This document shows positions 11,787-23,433 of a stretch of DNA of 64,000 nt, piece after piece. Made by a program: the position numbers and the translations under genes. The notes below the pieces were generated by a model. That model had not been told where the DNA came from, did no database searches, and was given only the letters and a program-made list of their open reading frames with translations. Every line of letters starts with the position of its first letter. The first letter of the stretch is position 1. The stretch is from Limonium bicolor (Eukaryota > Streptophyta > Magnoliopsida > Caryophyllales > Plumbaginaceae): NCBI GenBank assembly GCA_023374045.1, contig CM041776.1:321619925-321683924 (forward strand), read 5' to 3'.

Positions 11787-12066
11787 TTAGGTCAACTTTT
11801 TTGGTCAAGGTCAACGTTTTTGGTCAAGGTCAACATTTTTGGTCAAGGTCAACATTTTTGGTCAAGGTCAACATTTTTGGTCAAGGTCAACGTTTTCTGG
11901 TCAAGGTCAACATTTTCTGGTCAAGGTCAATGTTTTCTGGTCAAGGTCAACGTTTTCTGGTCAAGGTCAATGTTTTCTGGTCAAAGTCAACGTTTTCTGG
12001 TCAAGGTCAACATTTTCTGGTCAAGGTCAATGTTTTCTGGTCAAGGTCAATGTTTTCTGGTCAAGG
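11787..12066 (+). repeat. Tandem array of 19-20-bp GGTCAAGGTCAA units
   Basis: About fourteen units read GGTCAAGGTCAACATTTTT or GGTCAAGGTCAACGTTTTCT. Each full unit carries GGTCAA twice, whose reverse complement TTGACC is the core of the plant W-box. The 19- and 20-bp spacing opens all three frames, so the long ORFs here are artefacts. Confidence 0.93.
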
Positions 12067-12099
12067 TTTGACATTTGTAGAGTTGGTTTGACATTTGTG

Positions 12100-12900
12100 T
12101 GGACTTGGTTGGGTCAAAGTCAAAATTTCAGGTCAAACTTGGGGTTTGGTCAATATTTGGGTCAAGGTTTGATTTTTGTAGACTTAGGTTGATTTTTGGT
12201 GAGCTTGGTTTGATTTTTGTGGGCTTGGTTTGTTTTTGTAGGCTTGGGCTGATTTGGGCTTGGGTCAATTGTGGGCTTGGGCTGATTGGGCTTGGGCAGG
12301 ATTGGACTTTGGGTCGGTTTGGGGCTTTAGGCCGGTTTGGATTTTGGGCCGATTTGGGATTGGTAATGGGTATTGGGTCGGGTTTGGACTTGGGCCGGTT
12401 TTGGGCCATGTGGTTTGGGCCATGTTGGGCTTCGGGTTTTAGACTTGGACTTTGGGCCGATTTTTGAACTTGGGCCGTGGACTTAGGCTTGTTGGGGCGT
12501 TGACTTGGGCTTGTTGGGCTGGTTTTGGGCTTGTTGGGCCGGTTTTGGGCTTTGGGTCGATTTTGGGCTTGTGGGACGACTTCGGGTTGTGGGCCGATTT
12601 TGGGCTTTTGGGCCGACTTCGGGCTGTGGGCCAAGACGGGTTTGTTTGGCCGGTTTTGGGCTTTGGGCCGATTTTGGGCTGACTTCGGGCTTTGGGCCGA
12701 ACATGGGCTTGGGCCGAACTTAGGTATGGACTGGATTGGGTATGGGCTGGTTCTATAAGCCTTGGGCCCGATTGGGTATGGGCCGGTTCTGGTGAGTTTG
12801 GGCCGGGCTGAGATTGGGCCGGGGTTTAAAATGGGCCAGGCTAGGTGGAATTGGGCCCAGATTTAGGAGTTGGGCTTTAAAAATGGATTTCTAAAAATGG
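12100..12900 (+). repeat. Degenerate G/T-rich repeat region (GGGCTTTGGGCCGATTTT)
   Basis: An irregular array of GGGCTTGGGCC, TTGGGCCGATTTTGGGC and similar phrases runs for about 800 bp directly after the GGTCAA array. It gives long proline/glycine-rich ORFs on both strands that I read as repeat artefacts. Confidence 0.8.
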
Positions 12901-15900
12901 GCTGATAAATAATAAAAAACTTGAAACTACTAGGGGCTAGTGGGCTTAGGTCATGTCTGAATAAAATTAACTGGATTTACAAGTGGATTGGATTTTTGTT
13001 GATTGTACATTTTATTCTGAAATTAGGGGATGATTTGGAAAATTTTAAGGAAAACGGGTATTCCTCAAATGGACCGTGTCTAGGACCCGTATGCATTGAG
13101 GATACCCCAAACCTAAGGCTTTTCTAAAGTGGGCCTCAAAGGTCCACAAAGAGGACAACCTAATGGGCTTTCTAGGGTCACCTGTCCCAGCCCGTTTGGC
13201 TGGTTATGGGCTAAGGCTGAGTTAAACTAGATTTGGGCCCAAATTTAGGCAGGCCCAAACAGAACAAGCCCAGGCAATTTTGCAGAGATATTGAACAAGT
13301 ATTAAACCACCGAGGTAAACCAAACGGTAGGTATGAATTTCAAAAGCCATGTGAACCATATACATAATTTCAAAAGCGATCCATGACATATATACATGGG
13401 ACTGAATTTCAGGAGTTATCCAAGGAACATACTTGCGAGCGTGAAATTTCACCACAATTCAAGAAATAAGCCAATCTTAATCAAGCCTAACGTTTCAGTA
13501 AAGCACCAACAAAAAAAGGAACCTATCGTATGGGTTACTAACTAATAGTTATTCTTCTCTACTTGTTATCTTTCAGTGGTCAGTCAAAGGTCTCGAACAA
13601 GAGGAGAAGTTCAAAAAGAATATGTGTACCAAGGAAAGAAAATTATGTACACACACTGAAACAAAATCAGAAATGAAAAACACTCTTTATTCTAGCCTAA
13701 TCAGTCTGGTCCTAAAAAAAACAATAGGATTTTTGAATCCTAACGTGGGGTTACTAGCTATTCTTCAAGCCCTTCTCAGAGTTGCCCTAGCCCTTTTTTT
13801 ATCAGTTAAAACACCAACTCATCGCTTTTATCAGCAGATCACACCTTGCTGGATTAGTTCATTTCTCTAACTTTTTACACACACATGATTTGATCTCTCA
13901 GAAACAGTCAAACGTAGATTAATTCTAAACCCGAAATTTCATCCGTGAACCAATAAACTAACAACTCATTACCTCAACTTAAAACAGAAGCTTAGAAACC
14001 AACTTGTCATCTAATCTCATTATCAAAACATGAATGATTTACTCATGCTTTTCTCTAGGATACGCTAGGTCTGAGATAAACACATGTGCAGCCAAAAAAA
14101 AAGTTAAACACGAAGACCTTGCACAGATGCATACAAAGCATATACGTAGGGCATAATATGCTCTCAACGGATGAATCAGGCGTACATAGATACACAATGG
14201 GTGAAGAAAGTGAGTATAAATACCAGAGGTGAAGACACAATGTTTCCTGTAAGCCAAACGAAGTTACAAACATCAAGTCAACAAGAGTAAGCAAAATCAA
14301 GTTAGTTCATCAAAGCAATATATGGGCTGGCCTAAATAAATGTCAATATGAAACTGCCGAAGGAAAAAGGAGTCTAAGTGTGGTATAAGGCTTCACCAAT
14401 GAAGAACAGATTTCCACCATTTACCGATTTCAGAGTAGGCAAGGGCTTTCAACAGCCTAGAACTCACAAATCAAGTGAACTCAATGGGTCAGTCGACAGA
14501 ATATGTGAAGATTGATAGAAGCCAATAACTTACGTACATGGGAGACAAAGGGGGTAATCCTGATAGCAACGCTCCGGCAACGAGGAATCAGAACAGATAC
14601 AGAGATGAATTTCTTTTCGTTGAATCAGGGCGCAAACGTAAGAATAACATTGCAAAATCGGAGAATATATAACAAAATCTTTCAGTCTTGAATTCATCTG
14701 TCTTCGTGAACCCGTAAACTCATTCTGAGTTCGGTGTTCAACGAGACATGCAGTATTGAAACCTTGGGACAAATAAAACCATCGGAACTGCGGTGAGTAT
14801 TGGATACACAAATGGAATCAAAAGCAGTACGCCTCAATCTGTTCATGAAAAGGAAACAAGTCTCCTTTTCGCAACACGAACGATATCAAACAGGAGTATA
14901 CACATTGTTATTCCTTCGAACATCTTTAAAAAAAAAAGGGGAAAACAGAGGGAAATATGAACAATATGGGAGAACGGGGAGCCTTAAACGAAATCCAAAA
15001 TCGGGCAAGTATGGCGTAAGTGATTATTCCAACTAGACTAAGTAAACAGACGAGAAACAAGTAAGAGGGGTGCATGTCGGCCTAGTGTTGGATTCGAACT
15101 CCAACAAGCCGAAGAATCATGCCCTACTCTTTAAGAGATCATCGGGCGAATTTGTTGAAACCAGAGAGCATATTGAAAATGTAAATAGGGTGAGAAGGAG
15201 GAGTTCGACATCAGATTTTGGTGGTTTAGGAAACCGACGCGTAGCTTACCTTCACAGAGAATCAAAGGGAGAAAGGAAAGAAAGACGGTGAACTCGTCAG
15301 CGGAAGTGCGGGTGTTGGTGGTGGTTCTTCCGAACGTGGATTGGAGATTCGGAGGCGAAAGGAAATCTCGAAGGCGATGGAAATTTTTTTTTGGGTGCCC
15401 AGCTTCGGGTTCAAGATCGAGGAGAAGAACACCGAAGACCGTGGTAAAAAAATTTTGGGTTTCCTCTTGAGATCTCCAGGCGTGGGTATATGAAATCGAA
15501 GGTAGTGGAGGACGGTTTCAGAGGGAAAACGAAAACGAGACTCCTCCTCCAAGGATCAATGCGAGATGGAGGTTGTTGAAGGGGCTTTTTCGCAACCTTC
15601 AAGCTTCTTCAAGTCGCGTGCTGAAATAATAAAGAAAACGCCTCCAGCCTATGCCAGGCGGGTTGTATGATGGGTACCTTAACCAGTTACGCCAGGTCAG
15701 ATTTCAATATGTTCATGGGAGAAATAATATAAGAGCTCTAAATTTGACTGGATAACTTTGTTTTTCAAGAGCTACAAATCCAAAAAAGTATATGCAATAA
15801 AAAGAGATGATTAATCTAATGCATGAAAGTATGGAATGCAATTAAAAATAAGACCCAAAATGTAATGAGATATAAAATAAAAGGAAAGTGTAAGTACATG

Positions 15901-16639
15901 AAATAATGAAAATTAATGCGCGTAATGAAGATAAAACATTTAAAATAAATGTAAAATAATAGTAATAAAAGGACACACGAAATAATAAAAATAGAGACGA
16001 TAAAACAGAGAAAGCCAAAAGAAAGTAACAAATAATAATAAAAGTATGAATCAGTCGAGTACATAAAATAATACAAGGTAATAACAAAACCGTGAAATAT
16101 TTCAAAACAACAACAATAAAATAAGTATACAAAATGAAGCCATTTTTTTAAAAAAAGATTACAATAAAATAAATAATTAAAAATAAAATAAAAATAAATA
16201 AAAAATAATATAAAAAAGGGCTCGTGCTCCTTTTCCATAGGAATGTGGGATCCTAAACGTTGGAGAAAAATGAATCCCTTTAGTTGGAAACGGGGACGAC
16301 CGCCTTGTTCTTAGAAGCATGTTTATTTTTGTATTTTGGTTTTAATACAAAACAGGTGAGAATTTTTGGTGTCTACAGGCTGAACTTGGAGTTTTGTTGC
16401 AAATCGAGTCCATCACCTTGATAGAGTCTATCACCCATGGACTTGCTTTAAGGATGACTGTTGCAACATGTCGTGAAATTCACGGGAGAACGCTTCCAAG
16501 TCATCCACTAGCTTTGTAGTTGGGCAAAAATTGTGGGTCAAGGCTCATGAAAAATAAAAAAGAAACTCTGTCAACCGTCCAGATGAATTCATTATGAAAA
16601 GAAGCTCATTTATGCTAATTCATTTGTGCTTTTCTACAC

Positions 16640-16922
16640 CAAACTGCTATATTTTGAGAGAAAAGACACCAGAACGAGAGAAGATATCTATTTCACTTGT
16701 AAGAGAAAAATATTGAGAGCTTTATTATTAGATTCAACGAGCTGATCAGATTATCTGTAGGGTGAGTGGGTGAGTACCTGCTGAGTAGAATCTTCTACTT
16801 AGCAGACGGTGTAAGTTATTTATTATTGAGAGTATCAATAAAAAGTTTATACATTGTGTATCTAAGTTTGTCAATTAACTGCTTCCGCTGTCTCGAGTTC
16901 AATAGAGTCAAAGTGTTTTGTA
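16640..16922 (+). repeat. Left LTR-like repeat, interrupted at its 3' end by the CACTA element
   Basis: Sequence here, for example CAGATTATCTGTAGGGTGAG and TGTCTCGAGTTCAATAGAGTC, closely resembles 28600-28862 in the same order and strand. The match continues across the CACTA insertion (27460-27506), which shows the two halves were once joined. The 5' limit of the repeat is uncertain. Confidence 0.65.
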
Positions 16923-16944
16923 CACTAGTAGAAAAAAGATTTAA

Positions 16945-17280
16945 AATGACGCACTTTAAACCACGGTTAAACAAAAAACCGTCGTTTAAACATTATAAAC
17001 CACGGTTCCAGGATGAACCGTCGTTTATATTGCACGCCTCATCAGATAAATGACGGTTTCGTAAAGAACCGTCGTTTATAATTACACCGTTTAGAAGAAA
17101 AAACGACGGTTCTAACTCAACCGTCGTATAAAGTTTTTAAACCACGGTTCTCAATGAACCGTCGTTTTATATTAAGCTCCAAAAATTTAAAACCACGGTT
17201 ATTATTATAACCGTCGTTTATTGTTATTGCCGCATAGCCTTTAAACGACGGTTCCTCAATTAACAGTCGTTTAAAAGTAT
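16945..17280 (+). repeat. CACTA left subterminal repeat array
   Basis: More than ten 11-12-bp motifs alternate in orientation. Two versions occur, one with ACCACGG and one with ACGACGG (for example AAACCACGGTT and AACCGTCGTTTA). In characterised CACTA elements such arrays are binding sites for the element's DNA-binding protein. That role is inferred here. Confidence 0.9.
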
Positions 17281-17640
17281 TTTACTAATACCCCCGACGC
17301 CCCATTTTCTTCTTCTCCCGACTTCTCTCTCGATTTTCCTGTGCGATTCGTCTTTCCCCGTCGAGCCATTCACCTCCGCCGTCGCCACTGGTGCTAGCCC
17401 CTGTCGCCGTCGCCGTCGACTTCTCCTCCGCCGCCCTGTTCGATTCCCGTCTTCCCCCAGCCCTAGCTCGACATCGTCGTCGCCTGAAGCCGCGCACAGA
17501 CTCCATTAACGCCGCCGTCTTCCCCCACCGCCCCAACCGCTGTCGGTGTCGTCGACGAGTCTGAAGCCGCGCCAGAGCTCCACCATCTCCGCGAGCCACC
17601 ACCTGCCAACGCCGCGCGCCGCCCAGCTCGAAGGTAATAT
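17281..17640 (+). other. GC-rich untranslated leader exon of the CACTA element
   Basis: This 350-bp block is strikingly GC- and CpG-rich (GCCGTCGCCGTCGAC, CCGCGCCAGAGCTCC) in otherwise AT-rich DNA. It ends in CTCGAAGGTAATATGG, a plausible GT donor. It looks like a first exon or a captured host 5' region placed next to the left subterminal array. Upstream TATA or start sites were not pinned down. The minus-strand arginine-rich ORF here is a compositional shadow. Confidence 0.55.
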
Positions 17641-18419
17641 GGTTCGTTTTTTTTTCTTCATTTGTCTAACCGATACTTAATCGATGTTAATATATGTCTT
17701 GCTCCTTTGGATTTGGTTAGGAAATTATAATAAACCACCTTTGCTTATGCTGGTTTGGTTTGAATCTGCCATGTGCTATACATTGGATTACCTCAATATA
17801 TTTTTTGGAATGTCAGTTTGATTGGTGATGATGTTATCGGGGAAATCAAACAAAATCTGCACACCAATTTGGATTGGTCCCGCATTGGGTTGTTGGTATT
17901 GGCTCAAAATGATGGTTAACCTGTTTTCGCTTAAATCCAAGATCGACATATACAACGCTATTGTAAACAAAAGAGGAATATTAGTAACTAATGAAACAGG
18001 TCGGTCAAATCCCCATTACTCTTCCTTATCCCCATATGAGTATATGATACAGCACAAAGCCTGCCACAAATAGTTAATATATAAACACATGTTTATTATC
18101 ATAATTAATCTAGTAGTATTCGGTTGTTTAATTGTTTTATTGAACCATACATTTATTTTGTTTATTAAGGGGATCTAGTAAGATTCGAGAGAATAAAATT
18201 CTGGCCAAAAAGAATCTAGATCGATCGGTCAATCAATCAATCCCTGATGATTAATTATATTAATGAAGAGATATGTCACAATAAATGAGGCTCATACATG
18301 TTCAAATTGACCACTTCCTTTATTTTTTTCATTTCCTAGTGTACTGAACGCATGCATATATTCTCGTGAGTTTGTTATGGATCCCACATCTTGATGCGTT
18401 TAAGTGTTTTGGGCTGGTC

Positions 18420-19715
18420 CTATTGTGTTTGTTTCTGCTTAAAAAAAGTGTGGAGTCTGTTGCAATACGCAAAGGTCATGCCCAATTTTTTCCAGAATTA
18501 AACCTTATTCTTATTTTATTGGATAGGTATTACTACGGTTGAAAAATTCCTCTTCCATCCCATTTCCGAGTTGACCATCACTACTCACTAGGTTAGTATT
18601 TTAAGAATGATTCAAAAACATGGTTTGTTCAAAATTTATTCGTTTGTTCAATTATTCATGTTTTTTTAATTATAACCTTCATAATATCATTAGGTGTTAC
18701 TGCATCACGTTTCTTCTTCCTCTACCTCCCGCCAGCTGACCATCAGTACTCATCAGGTTGGTATTTTAAATGTTTCAAATTTATTCTTGTTTTTCTATTA
18801 AAGAATGGAAAATCAATTCAAACATAGAATTACTCACAGTTTTAATTTTTTTCTTCTCTTGCACAATACCATTTTTAATTTTTTTATAACTTTTAAGATG
18901 AACTTATCATTTCTTGATTGAAGTCACAGTCTTGAATTTCTGACGAGACCGGTTGTCGCCCTAACTGCTGCCACGCACGTCAACCTCTGCCACCGGCTTG
19001 CCTGATCTGAACCCACGGTAGTATTCTGGCATAGCGCTAGCAATTAATTTCCTTTTTCTTGTGAACTAAAACTTACTTATTTTAGATTCAATGATTAATT
19101 ATCTTGACCTAAACCAAAACATTCCAATTGATTATTTTTTAATATCTAAAGCTACATTTTTCTGTAGTTGTTACCTCCTCATTGCGCTAACTATTTTTTG
19201 AACTGGCGATTTCTAGGTTGCTTCGAGCTCGACCAGAATCAGACTGAAGACGCGAGGGGAGCAAACAGATCGAACTGGTATAATACTCGAATTTAATTAT
19301 GATTCTGGAAGTTCTATATTTTAGTGGCATGCTTACTAATTTGAGTGATCCACTATAAACTGCTGCTGCTTGACATAAATATAATATGCATGCTTCCCAT
19401 TCTGATGATGTCTATTGTGTGCGTTTTGCTGAGAATGTTGTTATTGTGTTTGGATTTGCATATATAAAAAGTGTGGAGTACCTAAAAATACGTAAAGGTC
19501 ATGCCAAATTTTTTCCAGAATTTAACCTTATTATTATTTCATTGAATAGGTGTCATATACTACGTGCAAGAACATCTGTCTACTTGTCTCTTCTCTATCT
19601 TGTGTTGTGCGCTAGCTGACCATCCAGTACTCATCAGGTTGGTATTTAAAATGTTTCAATTTATTTTTGTTTTTCTATTAAACAATGGAAAATCAATTCA
19701 AACATAGAATTACCT
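18420..19715 (+). repeat. Duplicated intron-like segments inside the CACTA element
   Basis: The phrase GTGTGGAGT followed by AAAGGTCATGCC and TTTTTTCCAGAATT occurs near 18449-18505 and again near 19471-19525. The phrase CTGACCATCAGTACTCATCA then GGTTGGTATTT occurs near 18730 and 19617, with a diverged third copy near 18566. Unit one spans about 18420-18840 and unit two about 19440-19715. No coding was seen in between. Confidence 0.8.
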
Positions 19716-19804
19716 GTCTGAGATTTACCTGATAGAGGTATGTCTTAGATAGTCCCTGTTGGGACTGTCCAATGACCTTTGAGCTCACCATCTAGGTTGT
19801 GAAT

Positions 19805-19976
19805 GAGTTAATAATATACAATAGTTCAGTGATAATTTCAGCAGCATTACCCTAGTGTTCTTCTAGTGTACATATATATATGTGAATTGAAACGATTCAT
19901 ATATATATATCTACACTAGGAGAACTGTAGGGTAATGCTGCCGAAATTATCACTGAACTACTGTATATTATTAACT
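19805..19976 (+). ncRNA. Near-perfect 172-bp hairpin, microRNA-precursor-like
   Basis: Arms 19805-19881 and 19899-19976 are complementary with only a handful of mismatches (for example TTCAGTGATAATTTC pairs with GAAATTATCACTGAA). A loop of about 17 bases lies at 19882-19898. The hairpin is upstream of the TNP2 relic, in the direction of transcription. It could be a small-RNA precursor or just a small fold-back insertion. No mature small RNA can be named from sequence alone. Confidence 0.5.
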
Positions 19977-20089
19977 TGTTCCTAGGTGAGATCGAAGGTG
20001 ATTGGATAGGTTTAGGTTGTTAAATCTGTAAATAAAAAAAGAGGAGATCAATGGAACGAGTTCACGACATCTGGTGTGTGTTGAAAAAG

Positions 20090-23000
20090 GAGATGGAGCG
20101 CTCGTGATGTACAGTGACAGATTGGACATCAAGTACCTAGAAGGGGTCAATAAATTTTGCAAAGTCCTTGTTGACAATCTTAAACCAAGGGATAAGGGAT
20201 ATATTCGATGTCCTTGTGTCGATTGCAAGAACGACTTCAAATGAGGTGTGGACAAGATTAAGGATCATCTGATTCGCAGAGGGTTTACAGAGATTATGAA
20301 GCCATAACAATATGCATGGTCAACATTCAGTACAAGTGTTTGAATGTGCTGATAACGTCGTTGCAGAACAATCAGAAATGGATGCTTCACACGATTTTGG
20401 GGATACTCAAGATGATTCACTAGGTAGTGATTCAGATGATCAGGAGGACCTTAATGCATGATGGAAGATGTTGAACAACATTTTTCCAACAAACCCAAAA
20501 CATTCGAAAATCTGATGCAAGCATCAAAGGAACCGTTGTACAGTGGATGTGAACGCAAAACAAACAAATTGAGCGTTGTCTAAAACTATTCAATCTGAAG
20601 GCGAGACATGGATGGAGTGATGTCAGTTTTACAGATCTTTTACAACTGCTGAAGGATGTACTACCAAAGGACAATGTGATACCCACAACAACTTATGAGG
20701 CAAAGAAGTTAATGTGTCCGATGGGTATGGAATATAAAAAAATACATGCTTGTCCAAATGGGTGTATGTTGTATGGAAGGAGAATGAGTTGGATGACCAT
20801 TGCTCTGAATGTGGGGAATCACGCTATGTAAAAAAGGGTGACAGAAACCACATAAGCACTAAAGTGGGTCTCCTGCGAAGGTGTTGTGGTATCTACCGAT
20901 AATTCCCCGATTCAAACGTTTGTTTGCAGTTCAGAAAGATGCTGAGAACCTCCGATGGCATGCTACCCATAGAAAGGATGATGGTAAATTGAGACATCCA
21001 GCCGATTCACCACAATGGAGAAACATTGACAGAATATACCCTCAATTCGGTACAGACCCAAGGAACTTAAGACTTGGTTTATGCACTGATGGGATGAACC
21101 CTTATGGCACTTTGAGCAGTATACACAGTACTTGGCCTGTTTTATTGACAATATACAATCTGCCGCCATGGTTGTGTATGAAACCCAGACATATTCTCCT
21201 CTCTCTGTTGATATCGGGTCCAAAACAACCGGGAAACAAAATTGATGTGTTTTTAACCACTTATTGACGATTTAAATTGTTGTGGAATGAAGGTGCGACG
21301 GTGTATGATTCATATGGTATGGAAAACTTCACGCTCCGGGCTATGTTGTTTTGTACATCAATGATTTCCCTGCATACGGCAACCTCTCGGGATACACAAT
21401 TAAAGGAGCTCTAGCGTGCCCTATATGTGGAGATAGAACTTGCAGTATACGGTTAAAACACAGTGGAAAAAATGTGTACATGGGCCATCGGAAATTCCTC
21501 CCGAAAGGGCACAAATACCGTAAGATGACAAAAGAGTTTGATGGAAAAACGGATCATGCAGTCGCTCGACCACCACTATCTGCTGCTGAGACTTACAATC
21601 AGTTGAAGAATGTTGTGAACAACTTCGGTCCACCAATTAAAGCCACTGAAAAGAGCATCTGGAAGAAAAAATCAATATTTTGGGAACTTGAATATTGGCA
21701 ACATTTAGAGGTGAGACATTGCATTGATGCTATGCACGTGGAGAAAAACATTGGTGAAAGTGTATCTGCGACACTACTAAACGTGAAAGGAAAGACAAAG
21801 ACCATTTAAAGGGTAGAAAAGATCTGGTTGAATTGGGTATACGAGAAGAACTCGCGCCACAACAAAGAGGGAAAAGAACATTCTTGCCTCCCGCTTGTCA
21901 TACATTATCCAAAGAAGAGAAAATAAGTTTTTGTAGTTCTCTTCGTCATATTAAAGTGCCATCCGGTTACTCATCGAACATATCAAGTTTGGTATCAATG
22001 TCTGATCTTAAATTGGTAGGGATGAAGTCTCACGACTATCATGTGCTGATGCAGCACTTACTTCCGGTTGCTCTCCGTGGATCCTTCCAGCTGATGTCAG
22101 GAAAACTATTACAAATTTATGTGTTTTCTTCAAAGGAATTTCGTGTAAAGTGCTTGATGTGGAGACGCTGGATAAACTACAGAATGACCTTGTGATCACC
22201 ATGTGTCAGTTGGAAATGTATTTTCCTCCTTCGTTTTTTGATATTATGGTGCATCTACTTGTTCATCTTGTTAGAGAGATCAAACATTGTGGTCCGTTAT
22301 ACCTTCGATACATGTATCCGTTTGAGAGATATATGGGTATACTGAAAAAGAAAATGAAAAACCGTCGGCGTCCAGAGGGAAGCATAATTGAAGGGACAGT
22401 AACAGAGGAGTAGTTGACTTCTGCACTCATTACTTAGACGGTGTTGATGTTATTGGATTACCGAAAGCAAGACATGATGGCAGGCTTAAAGGGGTTGGCA
22501 CCTGTGGGAAAAAATTATGCAGAGTTGATATTGATACATTGAACAAGGCACATCTGGTTGTGTTGAATCATTCTGAAGTTGTTGAACCGTATTTCGATGC
22601 ACACCTAGCCTACCTCAAAACAAAACACCCAACGATGAGTAATGCCAAATTAAAAAAAGAGCAGAATGCAACATTTGTTAAGTGGTTCAGACAGAAGGTG
22701 TTGTATGAAGATTCAAGGAACGTGGATGAAATGATCCAGTTGTTGGCACTTGGTCCAAATCTCGATGTGTTGTCTTATGAAGGATATGATGTAAATGGAT
22801 TTTCTTTTACACTGAACGTCAAGATTGTAAATCGACAAACCAGAACAGTGGTGTGCATCTTATCGCTTCACAAGACATTTTCACAGGAACAAGTCGTAAT
22901 ACACTGAAGAACGAATATTATGGTGTTATTGAGGATATTTGGGTCTTGAATTACACTAGTTATGAAACTTGCGTATTTCGTTGCAAATGGGTGGACAACA

Positions 23001-23314
23001 AACAGGGATCGTGAGGAGGATCATGGTATGAAGCTAGTTGATTTAACGACAGCGGCTCCTACTGATGAACCCTTTATTGTTGCATCAAAGGCAAAACAAG
23101 TATTCTACTGTCGTGATCAGTCTAATCCCAGATGGTCTATTGTAATGCAGAGTAAAAGATCGATAGTTGGGATTGATAATATTGTTGATGAGGATGAATA
23201 CGACTGTGAAGATGAAACAGATGTACCTATTCGGTTGCCGATGGAGGTAGATAATGTAACTAATTTTGAATATCGAAGGTCCGACCACAATGAAGGATTG
23301 TGGATTGAACGATG
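20090..23314 (+). pseudogene. TNP2-type CACTA transposase gene, decayed
   Basis: The order of domains is that of plant TNP2 proteins. A transposase-associated N-terminal domain comes first (about 20110-20300; YLEGVNKFCKVL, RCPCVDCKNDF, HLIRRGF). The tnp2 core follows (about 20900-21260; RHPADSPQWRNID, LGLCTDGMNPYG, TWPVLLTIYNLPPW, SGPKQPGNKIDVFL), then 21351-21805 (DFPAYGNLSGYTIKGALACP, CIDAMHVEKNIGESV). The DUF4218-like part covers about 21830-22420 (CQLEMYFPPSFFDIMVHLLV, GPLYLRYMYPFERYMG). The DUF4216-like end covers about 22960-23314 (SKAKQVFYCRD, EYRRSDHNEGLWIER). A TGA at 20242-20244, a stop near 21265 and frameshifts near 21340, 22090, 22420 and 22850 break it. It would cut and join CACTA ends if intact; as read it cannot. 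Confidence 0.92.
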
Positions 23315-23433
23315 AAATGTTATTTTGTAAGTTTGGTTGACAATATTATATTATTTCATTTTTGTCATGTTTCAATATTTGATTCAGTAGATGTTCGTAT
23401 TAACCTTGTTAATTGTTGATTATTTTTCAGATT

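Larger units (their letters stand above)
9541..16376. mobile_element. Large non-coding LTR-retrotransposon-like block, left edge undefined
   Basis: The right edge is a sharp TTTTTGGTGTCTACA at 16376, the ending seen in a common class of plant LTR elements whose LTRs start TGTAGACACC. An inner phrase AGAGTCGCCACCTAG near 9838 and a CCCGAGGGATTACCCTATG phrase near 10917 also recall that class. The block holds three tandem-repeat arrays and a CT-rich leader-like segment on the minus strand near 15280-15600, but no gag or pol domain. It may be a giant LTR or a large retrotransposon derivative. I could not find a TG start or a target duplication, so the left edge and the strand are open. Confidence 0.4.

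Noticed and set aside
11783..12192. Three overlapping ORFs of 83-117 residues rich in GQGQ, FLVKVN and FWSRS
   Set aside because: They arise because a 19-20-bp tandem repeat is open in all frames; no protein family is involved.
12128..12704. Proline/lysine-rich and glycine/tryptophan-rich ORFs on both strands
   Set aside because: They are translations of the GGGCC-type degenerate repeat region.
15816..16238. 140-residue minus-strand ORF resembling a membrane protein
   Set aside because: It comes from AAATAAATAAAA-type low-complexity DNA read in reverse.
17285..17602. 105-residue arginine-rich minus-strand ORF
   Set aside because: It lies in the GC-rich CACTA leader and is a compositional shadow with no domain.
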